DNA of 64,000 bases from Pleomorphovibrio marinus (GCF_003347495.1 NZ_QCXY01000001.1:310001-374000), one strand, 5' to 3'; positions 54,496 to 61,947 are shown, counted from the first letter of the stretch. Program-made: numbers and translations. The notes: generated by a model not told the origin, from the sequence alone.

Positions 54496-56625
54496 TTAGG
54501 CCCTAATCTTTCCGGAAGGGACCAACGGGAGTTTGTTGATTCTTTCCCCAGTTACATCCTGAATGGCATTTCGAATGGCAGGGGCCACTCCGATGATAGG
54601 GGCTTCACCCGCACCGGCAGGAGGTAAATCAGGCCGGTTTATCAATAACACTTCCGTCTCTGGAATGTCCTTGAACCTAGGGACCCTATAGGAGGAAAAG
54701 GCAGCATTGAGGATTTGCCCATTGTCAAAATCAACTGCTTCAAAAAGGGCACCGCCCAGTCCCTGCAACACGCAGCCCAGCACTTGACTTTTCAAGTGCC
54801 GGGGATTGAGGATGGCACCGCATTCAAAGCCTGTCACCAACTTCAATACTTTTACCTCTTTCGTTTCGGGATCTACATAAACCTCAGCGCAGGTTGCTAC
54901 ATAACCTCCCTTCACAAAGCCACATGCCAACCCGAAACCCCTATCAGATCGCTTTTCCTTTTCCCATCCAAATTTGGATGCTGTATCTTTCAATACTCTT
55001 CGGAGTCGCTCGTCAGAAAGATGTTCCATCCTGAATTCCATTGGATCCTTCCCCTGCTCCGAGGCCAAATCATTCATGACTGACTCTATTGCAAACACAT
55101 TGGCCGTAGAAGCCAGGGCCCTGTAAGAACCTTGTCTCAGTGGAGTGTCGGAAGAAATGAATTGTTGGTGCTTGGCTGGAACATCATAGGGGGATTCAAT
55201 TCCAGCCCCCCCACTATTGTAATTGAACATTTCCCAAGCCGCAAGTTTTCCATTCGCATCCAAAGCCCCTCTTACCTCAATCAGCCCTGCTGGCCTGCAA
55301 TAGGCCCACATAAACTCCTCTTCCCTAGTCCAGTTTACCTTTACAGGTTTACCAATGGCTTTCGCTAGTTTGGCAGCTTCGATCCCTGCCTCCCCGGTAT
55401 GCTTTCCGCCGTAACCAGAGCCGGTATCAGGCATTCTAACCCTAATTTTATCCTTGGCTAATCCAAATTCTTTTTCTAATTCCTCCTGGACCCCAAAGGG
55501 TCTCTGGGTGCCTGTCCATACATTTAGCTCACCATTCTTCCATTCTGCCAATCCCGCCCTTGGCTCCAAAGGGGTGTGGGCAATATAATCCACATGAAAA
55601 GCGGAAGTAACCTTCTTAGCACCATTGGCAAAAGCCTCCTCCACATTCGGTTTTTTGTCGGGCTGTTTATTGGCATTTTCCTTTAAATGGGAAAAAAGTT
55701 GTTTCCGGGACGGTTGTTTTTTCCGTTCCCATTCTGCATTGATCATTGCGAGGGCCATTTTTGCCGTGGTAGAGTCAGGTGCTGTTACTCCTACAAAATC
55801 CCCATCCTTAACGACCCTTACCCCCTGCACCTTTTCAGCATCAGAGGTATCCAATGAGGTTAACTTTGCGCCCAAATAAGGGGGACGCAATACCTTTCCG
55901 TACTGCATGTCAGGAAGTTTAAGATCCGAAACATACTTGTGGCTTCCGGTAATATAGAATTTGCCATTCACCTTGGGCACAGAGGTTCCGGCAATTTTCC
56001 AATCCTCCACCGGTACCACTTGTACGTCCTCGTTTACCCTTTGTGCCAACTTCTTTCCATTGGCAAGTTGTGCGTAACTTAACCTCTTTCCGTTTGAAGG
56101 GTGAAAGACTATTCCCTGCTCCAGTTGTAAACTTGTGGAGCTGGTATTCCATTCTTTGGCAGCGGTTGCTTTTAAAAGTTCCCGCACAGAAGCCGCAGCT
56201 TTTCGCAATTTTGGGGCCATTTGGGGAGTGGTAAGGCTTCCAAAAGTTCCCCTGTCATAGGGTGTCAGTAGGGTGTCGCCCATTATGAATTGGATATCCT
56301 CTACCTTGACAAATAGTTCTTCTGCTACAACCTGAGCCAAGGAAGTCCTAATGTTCTGGCCTACTTCTACCTTACCGGTATAGCAGGTAATCCTTCCTTC
56401 TCCATTAACATGGATCCAAGCACCAATAGTGTCCTCGGCTGCCTCCCTGGTAAAGCTTTTGGCAATTGGGCCTGCCAGTATATCTGAGACTACAAGGTAG
56501 GAAGCGATGCCTGCTCCCATCCTTTTGAAAAAACTCCGGCGGGTAATGGGACTACCAGCTATCTTTTTTTCAAACAGTTCGTACTGTTCTGGAAATATAT
56601 GGTTCTCGTCTTGCTGCTTTTTCAT
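54496..56625 (-). CDS. Xanthine-dehydrogenase-family molybdopterin-binding subunit, first copy
   Basis: 709 residues, IorB-like. Tat motif ITRRSFFKRMGAG. The catalytic parts match the second copy: TCYTGKVEVGQNIRTSLAQVVAEE, RPFGVQEELEKEFGLAKDKIRVRMPDTGSGYGGKH, SDTPLRQGSYRALAST and the active-site Glu in PAGAGEAPIIGVAPAIRNAI. The ATG at 56625 (MKKQQDENHIFPEQYELF) is the start; the frame stays open for 35 codons upstream through leader repeat copy 5, a trap that would give a false N-terminus. Downstream of the [2Fe-2S] subunit, so the complex is probably [2Fe-2S] subunit plus one or two large subunits. Confidence 0.88.
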   Translation of the reverse strand: MKKQQDENHIFPEQYELFEKKIAGSPITRRSFFKRMGAGIASYLVVSDILAGPIAKSFTREAAEDTIGAWIHVNGEGRITCYTGKVEVGQNIRTSLAQVVAEELFVKVEDIQFIMGDTLLTPYDRGTFGSLTTPQMAPKLRKAAASVRELLKATAAKEWNTSSTSLQLEQGIVFHPSNGKRLSYAQLANGKKLAQRVNEDVQVVPVEDWKIAGTSVPKVNGKFYITGSHKYVSDLKLPDMQYGKVLRPPYLGAKLTSLDTSDAEKVQGVRVVKDGDFVGVTAPDSTTAKMALAMINAEWERKKQPSRKQLFSHLKENANKQPDKKPNVEEAFANGAKKVTSAFHVDYIAHTPLEPRAGLAEWKNGELNVWTGTQRPFGVQEELEKEFGLAKDKIRVRMPDTGSGYGGKHTGEAGIEAAKLAKAIGKPVKVNWTREEEFMWAYCRPAGLIEVRGALDANGKLAAWEMFNYNSGGAGIESPYDVPAKHQQFISSDTPLRQGSYRALASTANVFAIESVMNDLASEQGKDPMEFRMEHLSDERLRRVLKDTASKFGWEKEKRSDRGFGLACGFVKGGYVATCAEVYVDPETKEVKVLKLVTGFECGAILNPRHLKSQVLGCVLQGLGGALFEAVDFDNGQILNAAFSSYRVPRFKDIPETEVLLINRPDLPPAGAGEAPIIGVAPAIRNAIQDVTGERINKLPLVPSGKIRA

Positions 56626-56731
56626 GTGTTTATAATTGATTTTTATTTGCCACATGGAATCTCGCAAAGGATAATCATCCCAGTGTGTGACGGGCTCGTC
56701 ATGCCTGCCTGTAGACAGGCTCGATTTCATG
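56626..56731 (-). repeat. Dispersed leader repeat, copy 5 (inside the xdh-like operon)
   Basis: On the minus strand: ATGAAATCGAGCCTGTCTAC, AGGCAGGCATGACGAGCC, CGTCACACACTGGGATGATT, CTTTGCGAGATTCCATGTGG and AATTATAAACACATG ending in the start at 56625. It begins at the stop codon of the [2Fe-2S] subunit (TGA at 56729-56727). It lacks the two palindromic modules. Confidence 0.9.
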
Positions 56732-57182
56732 CTTTACTTGTTTTAGCTTTTTCGATGGCAGCCATAATTTGTGGATAGGTACAGCACCTACAGATGTTTC
56801 CATTCATGGCTTCTATGATTTCCTCACGAGATGGGCTGGCATTTCTTTCCAAAAGTGCTACTGCAGAAACAATCATTCCCGAGGCACAATAGGCGCATTG
56901 AAACACGTCTTCTTCCAAAAAAGCCTCCTGTACGGGGTGCAATTTGCCATTTTTTTCCAGTCCCTCTATGGTGGTGATGTCCTTGCCCTGGGCACTTACC
57001 GCAGGCGTTATACATGCTGGGACGGCAGTACCGTCCATCATTACCCTACATGCCCCACAGGCAGCTTCTCCACATCCGTATTTGGTGCCTGTAAGCTCAA
57101 GTTGCTCTCTCAGCACTTCCAGCAGGGTGGGGTTGGCACTTACGTTTATGGTATGGGATTTTCCGTTTACGTTGATTTTCAT
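56727..57182 (-). CDS. [2Fe-2S] subunit of a molybdenum hydroxylase (IorA/CoxS type)
   Basis: 151 residues. N-terminal plant-type ferredoxin cluster GCGEAACGACRV, completed by a later Cys (AVPACITPAV), and the C-terminal all-helical cluster with QCAYCASGMI and CRCCTYPQI, the normal four-plus-four Cys pattern of the family. It passes electrons from the Mo subunit. It has no FAD subunit next to it, so it is a two-component (IorAB-like) system, perhaps with cytochrome as acceptor. The leader repeat starts at its stop codon. Confidence 0.92.
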   Translation of the reverse strand: MKINVNGKSHTINVSANPTLLEVLREQLELTGTKYGCGEAACGACRVMMDGTAVPACITPAVSAQGKDITTIEGLEKNGKLHPVQEAFLEEDVFQCAYCASGMIVSAVALLERNASPSREEIIEAMNGNICRCCTYPQIMAAIEKAKTSKA

Positions 57183-57309
57183 GGTTTTAGCCTTGGATGA
57201 AACAATTATAAGGTATAAAAAATCTAAGCCAAAACCAATCCAAAATGGTATATCAGGAAAAAGAAGATGCTCAATGGTACCAAAAAAGACCCTCTGATTT
57301 CTAGCAGGA

Positions 57310-58224
57310 TTAAAACAAGGAGAATTGCAATTTATCGGTCAGCAATTCAAGCGCCTTTATAGACTTCTCCGAATTTCCTTTCTCGTTCAATTCCGGACTC
57401 CACACACCAATGCTAAACTTACCAGGCATAATCGCACCTATTCCTCCCCCCACACCACTTTTGCCAGGCATTCCGACCCTGAAAGCGAATTCCCCCGATT
57501 CATCATAGAAACCACAGGTAAGCATAAGTGCATTTACCCTTTTGGCGTGAGTTTCCGTCAAAATCTGCTTTTTGGCAAAAACGGAATACCCATTGTTGGC
57601 CAAAAAAGAAAAAGTCTTGGCAAGCTCCTCACAGGACATTTCAATGGCACATTGGGACACATAGGCTTCCATTACTTCCTCCACCGGATTCTCAAAGTTC
57701 TTATAGGCTTTTAAAAAATAGGCCAAGGCAGTATTCCGCTCTGAATGTGCCAATTCCGATTTCTTGACCTCTTCATCTATCCTTACGCAATGCGTACCTG
57801 CCAATTCATCCACATATTCTATGGTTTGCTTTATGGGATCCTTGTATTTACTCACCAAGGCATCGGTAATGACCAGAGCCCCGGCGTTGATAAAGGGGTT
57901 TCTGGGAATTCCCTTTTCATATTCCAATTGGGCAATAGAATTAAAGGGGTTGCCGCTGGGTTCCACATTGACCCTGGACCATAGTTTACTTTTAAAGGCA
58001 TGAAAAACCATGGTAAGTGTGTGTACTTTGGATATACTTTGGATGGAAAAAGGTTCCCGGTAATCCCCTACCCCATACACCTGCCCGTCCAAGTCCACTA
58101 GGGCAATGCCGAATTTTGATCCATCTACCTTGGCCAGTTCTGGGATGTAGTCGGCCACCTTCCCTTTGAGGTTTTGGTGTTTGACCTCGTCATATACTTC
58201 TTCGATCAATGATTGATAATCCAT
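57310..58224 (-). CDS. glsA: Glutaminase A
   Basis: 304 residues; serine-dependent beta-lactamase-fold enzyme that turns glutamine into glutamate and ammonia. Seen: SIQSISKVHTLTM (catalytic SxxK), NVEPSGNPFNSIAQLEYEKGIPRNPFINAGAL, ERNTALAYFLKAYKNF (Tyr/Asn substrate site), and SGEFAFRVGMPGKSGVGGGIGAI. I chose the ATG at 58224 (MDYQSLIEEVYDEVKHQN); a start 48 nt upstream adds residues not seen in the family. Divergent from the NAD(P)-binding gene across about 300 bp that carry leader repeat copy 6. Confidence 0.93.
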   Translation of the reverse strand: MDYQSLIEEVYDEVKHQNLKGKVADYIPELAKVDGSKFGIALVDLDGQVYGVGDYREPFSIQSISKVHTLTMVFHAFKSKLWSRVNVEPSGNPFNSIAQLEYEKGIPRNPFINAGALVITDALVSKYKDPIKQTIEYVDELAGTHCVRIDEEVKKSELAHSERNTALAYFLKAYKNFENPVEEVMEAYVSQCAIEMSCEELAKTFSFLANNGYSVFAKKQILTETHAKRVNALMLTCGFYDESGEFAFRVGMPGKSGVGGGIGAIMPGKFSIGVWSPELNEKGNSEKSIKALELLTDKLQFSLF

Positions 58225-58302
58225 TTTTGGAGCGAATCTTGTTGGTTGAGTAAGTCCAAGCACAAAAAGCAATCCAATATAACAAAAAATAAACCCAAAA
58301 CA

Positions 58303-58527
58303 TTAAATCGAGCCTGTCTACACAGGCAGGCATGACGGGATCGTCACTTACTGGGTGCACCCCCGATAGCTATCAGGGGCTTCATCACTGGTTTTTTTTC
58401 CCGAAACAACTCCAGGACAGGCTCCCGAAACGAGTTCCCCGAAGCGAGTTCGGGGCAGGCAGGGACATGCTATCCCGAGTTAAATTGTAGGACAAGTTTT
58501 GACCTTTAAAAATCAAAATATAATCAT
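58303..58527 (+). repeat. Dispersed leader repeat, copy 6, longest form (before NAD(P)-binding gene)
   Basis: Modules in order: TAAATCGAGCCTGTCTACAC with AGGCAGGCATGACGG, CGTCACTTACTGGG, a palindromic CCCCCGATAGCTATCAGGGG (58360-58379), a second block GGCTCCCGAAACGAG, the hairpin CCCCGAAGCGAGTTCGGGG (58437-58455), ACATGCTATCCCGAG, GACCTTTAAAAATC and ATATAATCATATG ending at the start 58528. This copy best shows both palindromes that are broken by IS110 or absent in other copies. It fills the whole glsA-SDR gap. Confidence 0.85.
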
Positions 58528-59172
58528 ATGAAGATCATAGTATTTGGAGCGAATGGCCAGATCGGTAAAATATTAATCGACAAAATAAAAAAAGAAGGAA
58601 CACATGAAGTCACTGCCGCAGTGCGGAAGGAGGAACAGGCCAAGGACTTTCAGTCCAAAGGTGTAAAAGGCCTGCTTGTAGACCTGGAAGGCTCGGTAGA
58701 GGAGTTGACCAAAGTCATCCGAGGCCATGATGCAGTAGTATTCTCTGCAGGATCCGGAGGGAAAACAGGCCCTGATAAAACGCTTTTGGTGGACTTGGAC
58801 GGAGCAGTTAAAACCATGGAAGCTGCCTCAAAAGCAGGCACCAAAAGATACCTTATGGTTAGTGCACTTCAAGCAAACAACAGGAAAAACTGGAACCAGA
58901 AGATAAGGCCCTATTATGTGGCCAAACATTATGCCGACCGTTGCCTCGCTGAAAGTGGTTTGGATTTCACCATTGTCCGACCGGGTGGGCTCACCAACGA
59001 CAAGGGCGCAGGAAAAGTAGCCATCTCCGAACAACTAGAAAGAGGAAAAGTCTCCAGGGAAGACGTGGCAACAGTCCTTCTGGCTAGTCTGGAGGAAGAA
59101 AAAACCATAGGTAAGGCTTTTGACCTCACGGAGGGGGATAAATCCTTCAAGGATGCATTAGGAGGATTATAA
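58528..59172 (+). CDS. NAD(P)H-binding SDR-like oxidoreductase (YwnB type)
   Basis: 214 residues. Rossmann motif GANGQIGKILIDK (8-20), VVFSAGSGGKTGP, and the C-terminal RPYYVAKHYADRCLAESGLDFTIVRPGGLTNDKGAGKVAIS. The usual SDR Tyr-x-x-x-Lys is present as YVAKH-like (Tyr131-Lys134), so activity is possible. Atypical short SDRs of this group act as quinone or NADP sensors or reductases; role here unknown. A leader repeat ends at its start codon; a terminator follows. Confidence 0.85.
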   Translation: MKIIVFGANGQIGKILIDKIKKEGTHEVTAAVRKEEQAKDFQSKGVKGLLVDLEGSVEELTKVIRGHDAVVFSAGSGGKTGPDKTLLVDLDGAVKTMEAASKAGTKRYLMVSALQANNRKNWNQKIRPYYVAKHYADRCLAESGLDFTIVRPGGLTNDKGAGKVAISEQLERGKVSREDVATVLLASLEEEKTIGKAFDLTEGDKSFKDALGGL

Positions 59173-59191
59173 TACATCCTTTTCTGGACGA

Positions 59192-59231
59192 GGATGCAAA
59201 AAAATGAGATTTTTTGCATCCTTATTTTTTG
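59192..59231 (+). terminator. Rho-independent terminator after the NAD(P)-binding gene
   Basis: Twelve-bp stem GGATGCAAAAAA (59192-59203) / TTTTTTGCATCC (59210-59221), followed by TTATTTTTTG. Confidence 0.9.
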
Positions 59232-59239
59232 TGTTGCGT

Positions 59240-59265
59240 ATATTAAAATGATATCATTTTAATAT
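59240..59265. promoter_or_regulatory. 26-bp perfect palindrome upstream of the SPFH operon, probable operator
   Basis: The centre is GATATC, the arms are AT-rich (TTAAAATGAT / ATCATTTTAA). It is symmetric over all 26 bases and ends 9 bp before the SPFH start codon. A dimeric repressor binding here would block initiation. The ribbon-helix-helix protein at the end of the same operon is a candidate, but nothing in the sequence proves that. Confidence 0.75.
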
Positions 59266-59274
59266 TACTGTACT

Positions 59275-60123
59275 ATGGAAAAATTAATCAAACCCACCTC
59301 TGGCTACCCCATGATTTTAGTGGTACTTACCTTATTTACACTTTCGGGCATAAGTATGGCCTACCTGGAACCATGGGTCGGTGTAGTGCTGCTCCTCCTA
59401 GGGGTATTGATCTTGCCCGGATTTTTTATCGTGGAACCCAATAAGGCCATGGTAATGCTGCTTTTCGGTTCGTATAAGGGCTCCGTGAAAGCGGACGGCT
59501 TTTTCTGGGTAAATCCCTTTATGACCAAAAAGAAAATTTCATTGCGTGTGCGAAATTTTGAAAACAAGCCCATTAAGGTAAATGACAAAATAGGCAATCC
59601 CATCATGATCGGCACTATAGTGGTATGGCAAGTGGAGAATACCTACAAGGCCTATTTTGATGTGGATGAGTATGAAAATTTCGTCCATCTTCAGGTAGAT
59701 GCCGCGGTAAGAAAAATGGCAGGCTCCTACCCCTATGATGACTTCGAGGCGGAGGATGCGGAGATCACCCTACGTTCGGGTGTGGAAGAGGTAAACCAGT
59801 CCCTGGAAGTGGAGATCATAGACCGACTTCAACATGCCGGCATCAAGGTAATAGAGGCCAGGATTTCCCATCTGGCCTATTCCTCAGAAATAGCTTCAGC
59901 CATGTTGCAACGCCAACAGGCAACTGCAATAGTTGCTGCTCGAAGAAAGATTGTTGACGGTGCGGTGGGAATGGTGGAGATGGCACTGGAGGACTTGAAA
60001 ATCAAGGGGATTATAGAGTTTGAGGAGGACAAAAAGGCAGCAATGGTAAGTAACCTGATGGTGGTGCTTTGCTCCGACAAAAATGCCAGTCCTGTCCTGA
60101 ATGTGGGGAGTTTGCATCAATAA
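59275..60123 (+). CDS. SPFH/Band 7 domain membrane protein
   Basis: 282 residues. Two hydrophobic helices at the N-terminus (about residues 14-34 and 36-56) precede the SPFH domain: IVEPNKAMVMLLFGSYKGSVKADGFFWVNPFMTKKKISLRVRNFENKPIKVNDKIGNPIMIG, then a helical part with EVEIIDRLQHAGIKVIEARISHLAYSSEIASAMLQRQQATAIVAARRKIVDGAVGMVEMAL. Unlike flotillins it ends soon after. SPFH proteins scaffold membrane microdomains and hold proteases or nucleases. Followed by a PH-like membrane protein and a small ribbon-helix-helix gene; the 26-bp palindrome controls all three, in my inference. Confidence 0.9.
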   Translation: MEKLIKPTSGYPMILVVLTLFTLSGISMAYLEPWVGVVLLLLGVLILPGFFIVEPNKAMVMLLFGSYKGSVKADGFFWVNPFMTKKKISLRVRNFENKPIKVNDKIGNPIMIGTIVVWQVENTYKAYFDVDEYENFVHLQVDAAVRKMAGSYPYDDFEAEDAEITLRSGVEEVNQSLEVEIIDRLQHAGIKVIEARISHLAYSSEIASAMLQRQQATAIVAARRKIVDGAVGMVEMALEDLKIKGIIEFEEDKKAAMVSNLMVVLCSDKNASPVLNVGSLHQ

Positions 60124-60129
60124 AAAAGT

Positions 60130-60603
60130 ATGGTATTCAAGGAAAACCAACATTTTAGAAATACCTGGGTGATGTATTTGATCCTAATGATAGAGCTACC
60201 CACCCTTGTGCTTATGACAGTGCTCTGGCTCACCGGTAATTTTGGTGAGGATGGGTATATCCCCTTCTTGATTGTGGTCGGGATTATATTGGGTGCCTTT
60301 TGGTTCATTATGAGTATTGAATTGGAGACCCGTATTGACCGATTTGGACTTTCGTACCGTTGCTTCCCCATAACAGGTTGGAGAAAATACCCGAAAGAAA
60401 AAATCACCAATATCGAAGTGCTTAACAAAGGAATGATGTGGAAGTTTGGTGGCCTTGGAATTCGCTATAATTTCAAAAAGTGGGCCTATGTGTTTTCCAA
60501 TGAGGCTGCAATACAAGTCGAGTCCGCTGGCAAAAAATTTGTGCTTAGCACCAGAAAACCCGGTGAGGCAAGAAGCATAATAGATGAATGGAAATTAAAA
60601 TAA
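60130..60603 (+). CDS. Hypothetical membrane protein with PH-like domain
   Basis: 157 residues. Two adjacent helices (VMYLILMIELPTLVLMTVLWLTGNFG and IPFLIVVGIILGAFWFIMSIELE) are followed by a short beta-rich domain (TRIDRFGLSYRCFPITGWRKYPKEKITNIEVLNKGMMWKFGGLGIRYNFKKWAYVFSNEAAIQVESAGKKFVLSTRKPGEARSIIDEW), similar to bacterial PH domains. It follows SPFH by 6 bp. I recall this SPFH partner in other Bacteroidota, with no function assigned. Confidence 0.75.
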   Translation: MVFKENQHFRNTWVMYLILMIELPTLVLMTVLWLTGNFGEDGYIPFLIVVGIILGAFWFIMSIELETRIDRFGLSYRCFPITGWRKYPKEKITNIEVLNKGMMWKFGGLGIRYNFKKWAYVFSNEAAIQVESAGKKFVLSTRKPGEARSIIDEWKLK

Positions 60604-60604
60604 T

Positions 60605-60760
60605 ATGCCTAATAAAAAAGCATTTGCACTCAGGATAGATGAAAAGACGATGAAGGCCGTGGAGAAATGGGCTGCGGATGAATTTAGAAGCACCAATGGG
60701 CAGTTGGAATGGATCATTCATGAAGCGCTGAAGAAGGCGGGGAGGTTGAAGGAGAAGTGA
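60605..60760 (+). CDS. Small ribbon-helix-helix (Arc-type) DNA-binding protein
   Basis: 51 residues: MPNKKAFALRIDEKTMKAVE, KWAADEFRSTNGQLEWIIHE, ALKKAGRLKEK. The beta-strand KKAFALRID and two helices with FRSTNGQLEWIIHEAL match Arc-family ribbon-helix-helix proteins. It starts 1 bp after the stop of the PH-like gene and ends without a clear terminator. It is too short for usual ORF length limits and would be easily missed. A likely autoregulator of the operon through the 59240-59265 palindrome (inference). Confidence 0.85.
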   Translation: MPNKKAFALRIDEKTMKAVEKWAADEFRSTNGQLEWIIHEALKKAGRLKEK

Positions 60761-60991
60761 TTGGTAATGGTTAATTGTTTACTGGAAAGGGAAGGGTAGG
60801 GAAATCAGGAATTGTTTAATTATGAATTACAAAAACCCCTGACCGTAAATAACTGGAAGAGAAACCCAATCCAAAATCTAAAATCAGAAATGCCGAAATT
60901 TTCAAAAGAAGGACAAAACCAAAATATAGCAGGCCCTGTCTATTGACAATACTGAAATTTACCACTACCTTTTCCACAAATTCCAGAAGCT

Positions 60992-61105
60992 ATGAGTAAG
61001 GATAAAGGAGAGAAAAAAGACCCTAAAAAAAAGGCGGCTAAATCCATGATGGAGAAAAGGGCGGATAAAAAAGCCAAGCAGGCCGAGAAAAAGAAAAATG
61101 GTTGA
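60992..61105 (+). CDS. Lysine-rich 37-residue small protein
   Basis: MSKDKGEKKDPKKKAAKSMM, EKRADKKAKQAEKKKNG. Nearly half of the residues are Lys or Arg, with Glu/Asp and Ala making up most of the rest, and no hydrophobic core. It is followed directly by a strong terminator, which supports a real transcription unit. Similar lysine-rich mini-proteins are seen in Bacteroidota genomes as far as I recall; function unknown, nucleic-acid contact plausible. The 231 bp before it (60761-60991) are AT-rich and hold nothing I can name. Confidence 0.65.
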   Translation: MSKDKGEKKDPKKKAAKSMMEKRADKKAKQAEKKKNG

Positions 61106-61129
61106 CCCTGTACTTAGGGTTTGTATGAG

Positions 61130-61159
61130 GCCTGGAAAATACTTTCCGGGCTTTTTTTT
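61130..61159 (+). terminator. Rho-independent terminator after the lysine-rich mini-gene
   Basis: Nine-bp stem GCCTGGAAA (61130-61138) / TTTCCGGGC (61143-61151) with one G-U, four-base loop, followed by a run of eight T. Confidence 0.9.
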
Positions 61160-61544
61160 GTCCCACAACATCCCCTGCTCAACCGATCCTCAGAAAAATT
61201 ATTATGGGATGGGTATCATTTGCCGAAACCCAAGGGCTATATGTCCTTCCACTTTTCAATATTAATTTTTACTTGAAGTGCTTTTACCAAAAATTGTGCA
61301 TATCCAACTTTCCCTTGTGGTATTCTTATAAGTAACTGAAAATGAGTGATGGATTAAGTTTTTAATATTTGATTAAACCCAGTTTTTAAAAGAAAAACCT
61401 TAAATAACAGGTGAGCAAATTCACCCAAATACGGATATTTGCATTTCACTATTAACAAAATGTTTTGTCCATTTTTTTAATGAAATATTTAACTTTATTT
61501 TGGGTTTTTAATTTTTGCCATATTACCTTTCGAATGTCCTAACA

Positions 61545-61931
61545 ATTAAACATTGCGATGGACGATAGGGAGGAACAAGCAACTCCAAAAAATATTGGGA
61601 ATCTGACCCGAAGATTATTGTCGTCACTATTGATGCCATGAACCCAAGGGTGGGGTTGGGAAAGTGATGGACAGCAAGTGTCCACACCGAGAAAATAGCT
61701 AAGTGAAGTAAGGTGAAGTTGGCAGTGTAGATAGAGCGAAGTAGGTAGTGCCGTTGGAAAGTAGGGGAGCAATGTGCAGCTAGAAGTGAGAAGGAAAGTG
61801 CCGTAAGAAGTGAAGTTGGCAGTGCGGTTGATCCGTGAAGTTGGATTTAGTTATTGGTAGTTGGTTATTTTTTAATGTAGGGTTTGCCCGGAGCCTCAAG
61901 TGCTTGGTAGTATAAGAGGCTCCGGCATTTT
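61545..61931 (+). other. Non-coding, purine-rich repetitive locus ending in an orphan terminator
   Basis: No credible gene from 61160 to 61947. The first 350 bp are AT-rich. From about 61545 the plus strand becomes G/A-rich with decayed repeats: GTGAAGTTGGCAGTG occurs exactly at 61713-61727 and 61810-61824, and AGTGCCGT-type units at about 61747 and 61797. Hairpins CCCAA/TTGGG and GGACA/TGTCC lie at 61641-61682. It ends in a 10-bp terminator stem, CCGGAGCCTC (61888-61897) / GAGGCTCCGG (61916-61925), followed by CATTTTTTC on the plus strand. Transcription toward the terminator implies a plus-strand RNA. I could not match it to RNase P, tmRNA or SRP RNA. Confidence 0.5.
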
Positions 61932-61932
61932 T
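61888..61932 (+). terminator. Orphan Rho-independent terminator (plus strand)
   Basis: Perfect 10-bp stem CCGGAGCCTC / GAGGCTCCGG with an 18-nt loop, then CATTTTTTC. On the minus strand no T-run follows, so it does not serve mscS. No plus-strand gene precedes it. Confidence 0.75.
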
Positions 61933-61947
61933 TCACCTATCTTTTTT

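Noticed and set aside
60761-60991. Tandem or REP-like repeat between the ribbon-helix-helix gene and the lysine-rich mini-gene
   Set aside because: The AT-rich words (AATTGTTTAATTATGAATT; AATCCAAAATCTAAAATC) have no second copy in the window that I could see.
61545-61932. RNase P RNA, tmRNA or SRP RNA in the purine-rich locus
   Set aside because: A GAAGGAAAGTGCCG stretch recalls the RNase P P4 motif, but the required GAGGAAAGTCC and its 3' partner are missing, there is no CCA end or tag frame for tmRNA, and no SRP tetraloop region. Left as unclassified.
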